A stretch of DNA of 42,877 nucleotides, taken from an uncultured SAR86 cluster bacterium. GTDB taxonomy: Bacteria > Pseudomonadota > Gammaproteobacteria > Magnimaribacterales > D2472. Shown piece by piece: positions 1 through 8,277 of this stretch (position 1 is its first letter; the number at the start of each line of letters is the position of its first letter). The notes beneath the pieces are model-generated. The model did not search any database. It was given only the letters and a program-made list of their open reading frames with translations, and was not told the origin of the DNA. The translations under genes and the position numbers were made by a program. The DNA is taken from NCBI GenBank assembly GCA_902538705.1, contig CACBGD010000006.1:1-42877 (forward strand). The letters are read 5' to 3'.

Positions 1-33
1 TAAATAAAAAGATAATTCTTTATTTAAAAACCC

Positions 34-1014
34 ATGAAGATAAATAGTCTCAACTTTAAAAATAATTTAAGAGGAAATGCTGTGCTCAGCCTCATTCATG
101 GAAAAGAGATGATACTAAAGAATGAGGTAAAAGACTTTCTAACAAAAGAGTTTGCTAACCAAGGTTTTAACGAAACAATAATTTTTGAAGCAAATGAATC
201 AAATAATCTTTTATCGGCAATTCAAAATAATCTTGGAGGTGGTTTATTTGGATCACAGTTAATAATTAAGGTTGTTCATAGTGAAGGAAGATTCCCAAAG
301 GATCTATCTGAAGTATTAGAAAAAATTGATCTAGATAACATAAGTAATATTAAAATTATTATTGATAGTATTTCTGAATCAATAAGCTCAAGTACAAAAT
401 GGATAAAGGATAATAAAGAATTAGTACAAATCATTGAGTGCAAAAAATTAAAGCCACTTGATAAAAAAAAATGGTTAAGGGGTAAGCTAAACTTTCTTGA
501 TAAAGCTAATGCAGATAAGCTTGCAAAGCTTTTGTTTGAATTGAACTCTAGCAACTTAATTGCACATAGAAATGAAATTGAAACCCTAAAAATATTGCAT
601 TCAGCTAAAAAAGGTTCAATTTCACTTAAAAACTCTATAGAGAGCTCAATTCATACTCCTTATGAACTCGAAGATTGTTTGTTGAGTTTAGATGAAAAGA
701 GATCAATAAAAATTCTTAGGCAAATTAAACAAAATGACCCTAACTCTCTTGCCTTGGTGATATGGGTTTTAGATAAGTTGATAAGTACATCTCTAATGGC
801 AAAGAAAAGCGCTTCGCCAAAAAAGTATCTTGAAAGTGTAAAAATTTGGCCATCAAAGATTAGTCCCTACTTATCTTTTATAAAAAAAATGGAGTCTAAT
901 CTATTGAGCCTTAGCAAAGATATTTTTGAAGTTGAAAAAACATTCAAAGGAATTAAAAGGCTTGATGCATGGAAGGAAGTTGAGAGACTGATAATTAAAA
1001 TTTGTGCTAGCTAA
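34..1014 (+). CDS. holA: DNA polymerase III subunit delta
   Basis: Predicted delta subunit of the clamp loader, which opens the sliding clamp and helps load it on primed DNA. The 326-residue length is close to the family (E. coli 343). The N-terminal half has the AAA+-like pattern of HolA, with a GGGLFGSQ stretch near residue 70 where the family has a similar GLFG motif. The protein is Lys/Ile-rich, in keeping with the AT-rich DNA. The ATG is 33 bases from the window edge, and the leading TAA at 1-3 could be the stop of an upstream gene (lptE is the usual neighbour, but this cannot be seen). The stop overlaps the end of the convergent aminotransferase gene by 8 bases. The family is poorly conserved, so the call rests on overall pattern. 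Confidence 0.82.
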   Translation: MKINSLNFKNNLRGNAVLSLIHGKEMILKNEVKDFLTKEFANQGFNETIIFEANESNNLLSAIQNNLGGGLFGSQLIIKVVHSEGRFPKDLSEVLEKIDLDNISNIKIIIDSISESISSSTKWIKDNKELVQIIECKKLKPLDKKKWLRGKLNFLDKANADKLAKLLFELNSSNLIAHRNEIETLKILHSAKKGSISLKNSIESSIHTPYELEDCLLSLDEKRSIKILRQIKQNDPNSLALVIWVLDKLISTSLMAKKSASPKKYLESVKIWPSKISPYLSFIKKMESNLLSLSKDIFEVEKTFKGIKRLDAWKEVERLIIKICAS

Positions 1015-1834
1015 AATACTTTTTTGCAAATGCATCTTTACAAATCTCAAGTAACTCACATTCAGGATTAATTTTAGTTTCAAGATTAACTATTTCCTCA
1101 ACACCAATAATTCCCTTTGTGGTACTTGTAAACCAAATTGAAGAAGCCTCCTTCAAGTCATCGATGCTATAAGATCCTTCTTCAAAATCTAATTTTTTAT
1201 CTTTAATTATTTTAATAACCTGATGTCGTGTTATGCCTGGCAAAATATTAGAAGATAGATTTGGTGTAAAAATTTTTTTATCTTTTACAAAAAAAATGTT
1301 GCTTGCTCCACCTTCAGTTAGCTCGCAATTTTTATGCATTAATATTTCATTACAACCATTCCTTTTAGCATCATTCATTTGAAGCACATTACCTAGCAAA
1401 GAAGTTGATTTAATATCACATCTCTGCCAACGGATATCATCAGCTAACATGACTCTAAGAGGTGATTGATTAGAAAAAGAGAATTCTTCAATAAAGCCAA
1501 ACCTTTCGCAATCACTCTCCTCAAAAAAGTGAGATCTTATGGAATCTATTCCCCTTGAGACTTGGTAATAAATATATCCATCTTCAGATTTGGATTCATT
1601 AAGAAGTTCTTCTATTTCAGCCCTGCAATCCTCAATCAAACAGGATATTTTAGTTTCATTAAGGCTATGATTTAAGCGATCAAGATGTCTTTCAAAATCA
1701 ATAAACTCATTCTTATAGAAAGAAATAACTTCATAAACGCTATCTGAAAAAAGAAACGCTCTCGACATCGGAGAGACTTTAATATTCTCTATTAAATCAA
1801 CCTTGCCATTATAAGACGCTAATTTAGGCATCAT
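1007..1834 (-). CDS. dat: D-amino acid aminotransferase (PLP fold type IV)
   Basis: Class IV pyridoxal-phosphate aminotransferase of 275 residues. It probably interconverts D-alanine and D-glutamate with their 2-oxo acids, supplying D-amino acids for peptidoglycan. Lys142 in the DIKSTSLLGN stretch is the expected PLP lysine, and Glu174 in TEGGASN is the usual cofactor-anchoring acid. The RGIDSIRSH segment (residues 94-102) has the Arg-x-His pair that marks D-amino acid transaminases rather than BCAT or PabC. It is the last gene of the cell-wall operon and its start overlaps the end of dacA. Two ATGs lie in tandem (1834 and 1831). A 4-amino-4-deoxychorismate lyase is the main alternative, but the Arg-x-His pair and the dacA neighbour favour Dat. 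Confidence 0.78.
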   Translation of the reverse strand: MMPKLASYNGKVDLIENIKVSPMSRAFLFSDSVYEVISFYKNEFIDFERHLDRLNHSLNETKISCLIEDCRAEIEELLNESKSEDGYIYYQVSRGIDSIRSHFFEESDCERFGFIEEFSFSNQSPLRVMLADDIRWQRCDIKSTSLLGNVLQMNDAKRNGCNEILMHKNCELTEGGASNIFFVKDKKIFTPNLSSNILPGITRHQVIKIIKDKKLDFEEGSYSIDDLKEASSIWFTSTTKGIIGVEEIVNLETKINPECELLEICKDAFAKKYFS

Positions 1835-2975
1835 CTAGGCCAAATAAACCTCTTAACCATAATACAAAGCTTGCCCATAGCCTACCAAAGAATCCTTTTG
1901 CTTCAACTTCACTTAAAGCAACCAAATTTTCGGTATGAAGGGTTTTTTCTCCTTCTTTGATTACTAAAGTTCCAAGAGTTTGTCCTTCTTTGATAGGAGC
2001 CCTTAAATTGTTTTGAAAGTCATAACTAATTGTAATATTCCTAAAAGTAGTTCTTGGTAGAGTTAACTTAATATTATTTTCTACACCAAGTGAAACTTGA
2101 TTCTCTTTGCCACCCCAAATATCAACATCTTTAAGTGCATTATCTTTTTTTATTACTTCCTGGGTTGAATAAAATCTAAAGCCATATTCAAGCAATCTTT
2201 GAGTATCATTGAAGCGCTCTTTATCTGACTTAGCGCCTGCCACTACAGCTATTAGCCTCATATCATTTCTCTTTGCAGAGCTGATAAGACAATATCCAGC
2301 AGATTCTGTATGTCCTGTCTTTACACCATCAGAAGAATTATCTTTCCAAAGAAGTCGGTTTCTATTTGGCTGTCTTATATTATTGAAGGTGAAGTACTTT
2401 TCTTTATATAAATTATATGTTTCTGGAAAATTATTTATCAATAAACTTGTCATTATTGCTAAATCCTCGGCACTTGAGAAATGATTTCCATCTGGCAGTC
2501 CTGTGGAATTCTGGAATAATGTATTTGATAGTCCCATTGATGCAGCATAAGAATTCATCAGATCAACAAATCCATCCTCTGTTCCTCCAACATATTCAGC
2601 TAATGCCACTGTTGCATCATTACCCGACTGAATAATAATACCTTTGAGTAAATCAAGAACACTTACTCTTTTTCCTTGCTCAATAAACATTTTCGAGCCT
2701 TCCATTCTCCATGCTTTTTCACTAATGAGCACACTATCATCAAGGCTTAAAAAATCATTTGCGATTTGATCAGCTACGACATAACTGGACATTACTTTAG
2801 TCATGCTTGCAGGCTCTACTGGAGCATCTTCATTAAAGCTCGCGATAACTGTATTTGTGTTAGGCTCTATTAAAATATAGCTTTTTAGATCAAGAGTTGG
2901 AGTATTTGGGATAAAAGACTGAGTGAAAGATTCGATGGAAATCAAACTAAATAATAAAAACAATAATTTTTTCAT
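1824..2975 (-). CDS. dacA: D-alanyl-D-alanine carboxypeptidase (PBP5/6 type)
   Basis: Periplasmic low-molecular-weight penicillin-binding protein that removes the terminal D-Ala from pentapeptide stems. A signal peptide covers about residues 1-19. The three active-site motifs are all present: SMTK (Ser57, Lys60), SGN (117-119) and KTG (219-221). A beta-rich C-terminal domain (about 285-350) is followed by an amphipathic Trp/Leu/Phe-rich tail that should anchor it to the outer face of the inner membrane. At 383 residues it is full length. It shares an ATGA overlap with mltB upstream and overlaps dat downstream. D-Ala released here could feed the adjacent transaminase, which is inference. Confidence 0.95.
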   Translation of the reverse strand: MKKLLFLLFSLISIESFTQSFIPNTPTLDLKSYILIEPNTNTVIASFNEDAPVEPASMTKVMSSYVVADQIANDFLSLDDSVLISEKAWRMEGSKMFIEQGKRVSVLDLLKGIIIQSGNDATVALAEYVGGTEDGFVDLMNSYAASMGLSNTLFQNSTGLPDGNHFSSAEDLAIMTSLLINNFPETYNLYKEKYFTFNNIRQPNRNRLLWKDNSSDGVKTGHTESAGYCLISSAKRNDMRLIAVVAGAKSDKERFNDTQRLLEYGFRFYSTQEVIKKDNALKDVDIWGGKENQVSLGVENNIKLTLPRTTFRNITISYDFQNNLRAPIKEGQTLGTLVIKEGEKTLHTENLVALSEVEAKGFFGRLWASFVLWLRGLFGLDDA

Positions 2976-4000
2976 AATCCTAACTCCCTTGCTAGATTGT
3001 AAACCACCATGGCATAAAAGTGACTGTAATTATATTTTGTAATTGCTACAAAATTTTCTGTACCAATAAAATATGCACTACTTTTTTTATTAATTCTAAT
3101 CTTATTTCCTGCCATTAATACATTTTTATCTTTTATGTCATTCAATTTCATTAACTCTGGAAGTCCTACATCATTGTCTAAAGCTATTTGAGATAACGTA
3201 TCTCCATTTTGAATCTCATAAAAAACATCCTCTCCTTGGTCTAATTTTACTGGAATAAACTTACCATCAAGGTTATATGGCTTTCTAACATTGTTATGAT
3301 CTATTTTTAAAACTATGTCAGCTTCTGCATTCCATCCATGAATACTTAAATAATTTGCAATACTTCCGATAGCGTCTTCTTTAGAACCAAAAAGGTCTGC
3401 ATAACTGTCTCCATCATAATCAATTGCATATGCTAAGTATGAGGAAGAAATAAATTGCCCATATCCCATAGCTCCAGCATAAGAGCCTTTAACACCATAA
3501 ATATCAAGATTATTTTCTCTTGTAAGTATGAAAAATTTAATGAGCTCATTTCTAAAAAATTCTGCTCTTCTTGGATAGTCAAAACCTAGTGTCGTAAGAG
3601 AGTCTAATACTCTATCCTTACCTTGAATATTTCCATATCTTGTTTCAACTCCTAAGATTGCGGTAATAATTTCTTTTGGAACGCCAAACTCCTCTTCAGC
3701 TTTTTTAAGAGTTAGCAGGTTGTTCTCAATAAATTTTTTGCCATTCTTTATTCTTTTATCCTCAATAAATATATTCCTATATGCATCCCATGTAATAGTA
3801 AACTCAGCCGGAGCTGAAATCCTATCAATAATGGTTTGTTGTTTCTTAGCATTTTTTAATACATCCAAAACTTGCTCCTCTTCAAAACCATGAGAGTTTA
3901 CTAATTCATTAACAACGAAATCAGCTCTTGGATGAAGTGAATAATCGGATTGAATAAAATTAAATTGAATTAAAAATATAATAAAAAAAAGTTTTCTCAC
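2972..4000 (-). CDS. mltB: lytic murein transglycosylase B with an internal LysM domain
   Basis: Family 103 lytic transglycosylase that cleaves glycan strands to 1,6-anhydroMurNAc products. The N-terminal hydrophobic segment (1-18) is a signal peptide. I see no lipobox cysteine, so it is probably soluble or anchored by an uncleaved helix. Glu119 in ILGVETRYG is the catalytic acid. The GAMGYGQFISSSY motif (176-188) and DYDGDSYADL (195-203) match the MltB core. The family C-terminal signature FVAITKYNYS (317-326) is present, but a LysM-like segment with NGDTLSQIA (about 260-304) lies before it, inside the normal MltB domain. The gene sits between rodA and dacA with 4-base overlaps, where Pseudomonas also has a B-type transglycosylase (sltB1). 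Confidence 0.93.
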   Translation of the reverse strand: MRKLFFIIFLIQFNFIQSDYSLHPRADFVVNELVNSHGFEEEQVLDVLKNAKKQQTIIDRISAPAEFTITWDAYRNIFIEDKRIKNGKKFIENNLLTLKKAEEEFGVPKEIITAILGVETRYGNIQGKDRVLDSLTTLGFDYPRRAEFFRNELIKFFILTRENNLDIYGVKGSYAGAMGYGQFISSSYLAYAIDYDGDSYADLFGSKEDAIGSIANYLSIHGWNAEADIVLKIDHNNVRKPYNLDGKFIPVKLDQGEDVFYEIQNGDTLSQIALDNDVGLPELMKLNDIKDKNVLMAGNKIRINKKSSAYFIGTENFVAITKYNYSHFYAMVVYNLARELGL

Positions 4001-5094
4001 CTTGGTACCAATTTTGTATGAGATGCCATAGATATTATTATGCCAAATGCTATATAAAAAGAAATTAAAGAGGATCCTCCTTGGCTAATTAATGGCAATG
4101 GCATTCCTACAACAGGTAGAAGCCCAATGACCATACCAATATTTATAAATAAAGTTGAAATAAAAACTAAAGATAGTCCTCCAATGACGAGTCTGCAAAA
4201 TCTATCTCTAGCGTTAATTGATAAATAGAAGCACCTAATAAAAATAAAAAAATATAAACCCATTAATATTGTTAAGCCTACTAGTCCAAATTCTTCTGCA
4301 ATAACTGCAAATATAAAATCTGTTTCAGTTTCAGGAAGAAAATTCAGATGAGATTGTGTACCTTCTCCAAAGCCTTTCCCGAGAATGCCTCCTGATCCAA
4401 TAGCAATTTTTGATTGTGTGATATTCCATGCAGATCCAAAAGGATCAAGATCTGGATTAAATAATGTCGCAATTCTTTGTCTCTGAAAGGGTTCTAAAAA
4501 GTTATTCCATAAAAAAGGAAGTGAAATTATAAAAATTGCAAGTGCAGTACCAATGAATGTCCAGCTTAAACCAGCTAAAAACAATACATATAATCCAGAC
4601 AGCAGTATTACTATTCCAGTACCTAAATCAGGCTGAGATGAAACGATGAAAAAAACTATAAAAATTAAAAAAATTGTTAAAAATGTATTTTTTAAATTAA
4701 TGGGTAACTTAGCTCCGTAAAGGTAGGATGCAATAAATACTGGAAGAAAAATCTTACATAATTCTGATGGTTGAAGCGACACAAAACCAAAGCTTATCCA
4801 TCTCTTTGCACCATTAATCTCTGGTCCAAAAAAAATCGCAATGAATACTAATATAATGCTAACAAGTAAAAAAATTCCTGAATATGAGTAATAAATTTGA
4901 GGATCTGGCTGGCTAAGCACGATCATTAAAATCAAGCCAAAAAAAACAAAGATTGATTGCTTAATCAAAACAGATGAATTTCCATCTGATGCACTATAAA
5001 GAAAGAATAGTCCTATTATAGATAGCAAAGTTATAAATATTATTAGATAAGGATCGTAATAAATAGAAAATCTTTTAAAGTCCAAATATCTCAT
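3997..5094 (-). CDS. rodA: rod shape-determining SEDS glycosyltransferase RodA
   Basis: SEDS-family peptidoglycan polymerase that acts with PBP2 in the elongasome. The 365-residue protein (E. coli 370) has about ten hydrophobic membrane segments. Family motifs include SLQPSELCK (113-121), SSQPDLGTG with the functionally important Asp, and the C-terminal PLISQGGSSLISF near the end. The start is an ATG overlapping the end of mrdA by 4 bases, and the stop overlaps the mltB start by 4. Such coupling is expected for partners that work as a complex. Confidence 0.96.
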   Translation of the reverse strand: MRYLDFKRFSIYYDPYLIIFITLLSIIGLFFLYSASDGNSSVLIKQSIFVFFGLILMIVLSQPDPQIYYSYSGIFLLVSIILVFIAIFFGPEINGAKRWISFGFVSLQPSELCKIFLPVFIASYLYGAKLPINLKNTFLTIFLIFIVFFIVSSQPDLGTGIVILLSGLYVLFLAGLSWTFIGTALAIFIISLPFLWNNFLEPFQRQRIATLFNPDLDPFGSAWNITQSKIAIGSGGILGKGFGEGTQSHLNFLPETETDFIFAVIAEEFGLVGLTILMGLYFFIFIRCFYLSINARDRFCRLVIGGLSLVFISTLFINIGMVIGLLPVVGMPLPLISQGGSSLISFYIAFGIIISMASHTKLVPR

Positions 5095-6923
5095 TCTTGA
5101 ATTAAAGAATTTAATACTGTAATTGCAACTGGTCCAGCAACAGATCCACCACTTTCACCGTTTTCAACCACAACGCTAACGGCATACCTAGGGTTTGGCA
5201 TTGGTCCAAAAGCAATTATAAGGGCATGATCTCTGAGACTATCATCTAGTCTAGTCTCAGAATATTGCTCTCTATTATCTCCAGATACTAGTTCTGCAGT
5301 TCCTGTTTTAGCTGCGACAATATAGTCCTTTTTTTCTCTTAGACTTCTTGCCGTTCCAGTATTTCCCTCTATGACATTAACCATAGACTCATGAAGTTTA
5401 AACCAATCATCATTTGAGAATTTATTAAATTCAATTTTTTTTTCATTTTTAACTAAATCTTTTTTAAGAGACAAGTCATAAAAATTACCCTTGTTCGCTA
5501 TTATGTAAGCATATTTAGCTAATTGAATAGGGGTTGAAACTAAATAACCCTGCCCTACTCCCATATTGACAGTATCGCCTTTAAACCAACCAAAGTTATG
5601 TTTATTCATCTTCCATGATGGCTCAGGGACAAAGACCTTGTCTTCTTCAAAACAATCAATACATGTCTTATCACCAAAACCTATAGATAGTAGATGTTTA
5701 TTGAGTTGATTAATATCTGATCTATATGCCAAATCAAAAAAATATGTATTTGAGCTTTGAGTAATAGCTTTGAATAAATTTGTATCGCCATGCCCTCCTT
5801 CTTTCCAATCTCTATAAATTCTTCCATCCTCTGGTAATGTAAAGAATCCTTCATCAAAGATTGAGAAATTCCAATCAATTAATCCCTGGTCTATTCCAAA
5901 CATAGCAATAGCTGGTTTTATTGATGAAGCAGGTGGATATCTCCCTTTTAGTGCTCTATTAAAAAATGGTTTTTCCTGACTGAATAAAAGCTTATCAAGA
6001 TCTTTTTGTAAAATACCATTTACTAATTGATTTGTTGAAAAGGTTGGCGAACTAAAGAGAGTTACTATTGAACCATCCTTAATATCTATTGCTACTACTG
6101 CTCCTTTTCTATTATTGAGAGCTTTATGTGCTGCTTGGTGAGATTGTAAATCAAGACTAGTATATAAATTATTTCCTGCTTTTGACTCTTTAGATATCTC
6201 CTCACCTAAGGTTCTTCCCCTAGCATCAACTTCTCTAAGATTTTTTCCAAATTCTCCTGTTAAAATATCCTCATAGGTGAATTCAAGGCCTGTTTTACCA
6301 ACAATCAATTGATTTGTATAAGTGAAATTAATCTTTTGATTTAAGCCTTTTAATTCATACATATCGTCCAGCTCATCTTCATTTGGCCTTCCTACATAAC
6401 CAATTGAATGCGAAAAGATTTCAGGATATAAATAATTACGTAAATACCTTTTTCCAACATAGGCATTTTCAAACATATGGCTCCTAACAAGAAATTTTGC
6501 TCTGTCTTCATCTGAAATTGATTGCATTAAGGTTAATTCTTTATTTAAAGCTTTTGCTTTTTCAAATTGTGATAGAAATACTTTCTTTTCGTCTTCGTCA
6601 ATTTCTAAAAATGAAGATAGTTTTAAAAGAAAATCATTTGAATCATCAATAAATATAGGTTTAGTAATTAAATCAAAGGTCGGTATGTTATTTACTAATA
6701 TTTCTCCATTTCTGTCATAAATAATTCCTCTTAAAGGTTGGACTGATATCTCCTCATTTTTATTATTTTTGGCAGCAATTTCATATTCTGAATAATTTGA
6801 GATTTGTAAATTAAATATCTGATAATAAAAAACTATTCCAAGAATGCCAAAAACAACATAGAGAAAAATAAGTCTTTTGTTAAAACTTGTTTTTTCCTTG
6901 TAGGTTTCATTTATTTCTATCAT
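5091..6923 (-). CDS. mrdA: penicillin-binding protein 2, elongasome transpeptidase
   Basis: Class B penicillin-binding protein that crosslinks peptidoglycan during cell elongation, paired with RodA. It has one N-terminal membrane anchor (about 18-40) and a pedestal domain with QPLRGIIYDRNG (62-73). The transpeptidase motifs are SSIK (Ser333, Lys336), SSN (390-392) and KTG (539-541). At 610 residues it is slightly shorter than E. coli PBP2 (633) but complete. Both ends overlap the neighbouring genes by 4 bases. The region before the SxxK box has the RALKGRYPPAS pattern typical of PBP2 rather than FtsI. Confidence 0.96.
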   Translation of the reverse strand: MIEINETYKEKTSFNKRLIFLYVVFGILGIVFYYQIFNLQISNYSEYEIAAKNNKNEEISVQPLRGIIYDRNGEILVNNIPTFDLITKPIFIDDSNDFLLKLSSFLEIDEDEKKVFLSQFEKAKALNKELTLMQSISDEDRAKFLVRSHMFENAYVGKRYLRNYLYPEIFSHSIGYVGRPNEDELDDMYELKGLNQKINFTYTNQLIVGKTGLEFTYEDILTGEFGKNLREVDARGRTLGEEISKESKAGNNLYTSLDLQSHQAAHKALNNRKGAVVAIDIKDGSIVTLFSSPTFSTNQLVNGILQKDLDKLLFSQEKPFFNRALKGRYPPASSIKPAIAMFGIDQGLIDWNFSIFDEGFFTLPEDGRIYRDWKEGGHGDTNLFKAITQSSNTYFFDLAYRSDINQLNKHLLSIGFGDKTCIDCFEEDKVFVPEPSWKMNKHNFGWFKGDTVNMGVGQGYLVSTPIQLAKYAYIIANKGNFYDLSLKKDLVKNEKKIEFNKFSNDDWFKLHESMVNVIEGNTGTARSLREKKDYIVAAKTGTAELVSGDNREQYSETRLDDSLRDHALIIAFGPMPNPRYAVSVVVENGESGGSVAGPVAITVLNSLIQE

Positions 6924-7384
6924 TTGTGGTATGGCTTATTTTTAATAATTGTTATGGACCTATAGATCTGTTCAATAAGTAAAATCTTAAATAATTTATG
7001 AGGAAAAGTTAATGCAGAAAATGAAATTACATAATCTGATTTTTCTAGAAACGATTCACTCAATCCATAAGATCCTCCAATAATAAGGCTACAGCTCTTT
7101 CCTGAGCTCCAAAATTCTTGTGTAAGATTTGCAAATTGTAAACTATTGAGCTGTTTGCCTTTTCTATCAAAGGCAATTATTAATGAGTTTGGCTTAATTC
7201 TCTTTAAGATATTTTTTTCTTCACTAGCTTGAACTTCTTTTATATCTAAATTTCTCCCTTGAGCAGGTTTAATATTTTGTATATTAATGTTGGCAAATGA
7301 TGAGATCTGTTTCAAATAAAAGTTTAAAGTCTCATCTTCCCATTTGGTTAACTTGTTCGATATTGAGATAACTTCTAATCTCAT
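6920..7384 (-). CDS. rlmH: 23S rRNA pseudouridine-1915 N3-methyltransferase
   Basis: SPOUT-class methyltransferase that modifies pseudouridine 1915 in helix 69 of 23S rRNA on assembled 70S ribosomes. The 154-residue length matches the family (155). The SAM-binding knot is visible as IIGGSYGLSES (about residues 100-110), with the C-terminal FPHKLFKILLIEQIYR stretch and a terminal PYHK. It overlaps rsfS and mrdA by 4 bases each. The rsfS-rlmH-mrdA order is conserved from E. coli to Pseudomonas. Confidence 0.96.
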   Translation of the reverse strand: MRLEVISISNKLTKWEDETLNFYLKQISSFANINIQNIKPAQGRNLDIKEVQASEEKNILKRIKPNSLIIAFDRKGKQLNSLQFANLTQEFWSSGKSCSLIIGGSYGLSESFLEKSDYVISFSALTFPHKLFKILLIEQIYRSITIIKNKPYHK

Positions 7385-7728
7385 AAATTAGAATTTAAAG
7401 TGGCGTCCTCATACCCCCATAGTGTTTCTAAGTCATAGTAAACGCGTGTTTCATTGTTCATTATATTAATTACTAGATCTTCGCAATCAATTAAAATCCA
7501 GTCTGAGGTATCCTGTCCCTCAACTCCTAAAACTAAAATATTGTTTGTTTTGAGATCTTCAACAACCCTATCTGATAGTGCTTTTGCATGCCTTGATGAA
7601 GTTGCAGACGCAATAATCATTTCATCTGCAAACGAAGAAATGTTCTTTAAGTCAATGCATACAATGTCTTTAGCTTTTAATTCCTCAAGGGAGTTTATGC
7701 AGAGTTTTTTTAATGAAGTTTGTACCAA
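7381..7728 (-). CDS. rsfS: ribosome silencing factor RsfS
   Basis: Binds uL14 on the large subunit and blocks subunit joining when growth slows. The 115-residue protein has the family core ADEMIIASATSSRHAKALSD (34-53) and VEGQDTSDWILIDCEDLVI, ending near LETLWG. The only usable start is TTG at 7728, because an in-frame TAA lies 15 bases upstream. It heads the cell-wall operon. nadD, the usual upstream neighbour, is absent, and a divergent membrane-protein gene begins 59 bases away. A TATACT -10-like element facing this gene lies in that gap, without a convincing -35. Confidence 0.92.
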   Translation of the reverse strand: MVQTSLKKLCINSLEELKAKDIVCIDLKNISSFADEMIIASATSSRHAKALSDRVVEDLKTNNILVLGVEGQDTSDWILIDCEDLVINIMNNETRVYYDLETLWGYEDATLNSNL

Positions 7729-7787
7729 GTTGTTTTTGCTTTTAATACATTAAGTATATGATAAAAAAAAATTATTATTAATTAATT

Positions 7788-8201
7788 ATGCAGAAATATT
7801 TGCCAGAAAATCTTACTGATATATTCTTCATTCTTGGGATAACTTCCTTTGCAGTTTTAATAATAAGCGCTCTTTCAGTCGGTTACTTTATAAAACAAAT
7901 ACCACATGACTATTTTTTAAATGATAAAAGAGGTGTATCTGACTATAAAAATAAGAATCCTATCTTTTGGATAATAACACTTGCCTTAAAGAATATTGTT
8001 GGTTATTGCTTGATTATAGGTGGTATCTTAATGCTTGTTCTTCCTGGTCAGGGATTGCTGACGATTTTTGTTGGACTTATGTTAAGTGACTATCCAGGAA
8101 AATTTAAGCTGGAAAGAAGGATTATTAAAACTCGTCTGATTTTAAAAACAATAAATTGGTATAGAATCAAATCAAATATACCACCAATAATCTTCAAATA
8201 A
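7788..8201 (+). CDS. small inner-membrane protein, PGPGW-like
   Basis: A 137-residue membrane protein of unknown function. Two hydrophobic segments are clear (about 13-35 and 63-95). The second contains LPGQGLLTIFVGLMLSDYPGK, close in spacing to the Pro-Gly-rich core of the PGPGW transmembrane family. A basic cytoplasmic C-terminus follows, with ERRIIKTRLILKTINWYR. It is divergent from rsfS and is followed by a 76-base gap before the reductase gene. I cannot assign a role. The family link is by motif resemblance only. Confidence 0.7.
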   Translation: MQKYLPENLTDIFFILGITSFAVLIISALSVGYFIKQIPHDYFLNDKRGVSDYKNKNPIFWIITLALKNIVGYCLIIGGILMLVLPGQGLLTIFVGLMLSDYPGKFKLERRIIKTRLILKTINWYRIKSNIPPIIFK

Positions 8202-8249
8202 TTCTTTTATTAAAGTTATCTCAAGGTGTATTATTCGATTCATTAACTT

Positions 8250-8261
8250 ATAAAGCTTTAT
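8250..8261. promoter_or_regulatory. 12-base perfect palindrome before the reductase start
   Basis: The sequence ATAAAGCTTTAT is a perfect palindrome. It begins 28 bases before the ATG at 8278 and overlaps a possible -10 element (TATAAA at 8249-8254). A strong Shine-Dalgarno (GGAGGAG, 8266-8272) follows. It could be an operator or a short leader hairpin. A 12-base palindrome in AT-rich DNA can also arise by chance. Confidence 0.3.
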
Positions 8262-8277
8262 CAGTGGAGGAGCAAAG

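Noticed and set aside
2-25. Inverted repeat before holA that could be a terminator
   Set aside because: The stem is only A-T pairs, with no GC core and no clean T run, so it is not a convincing terminator.
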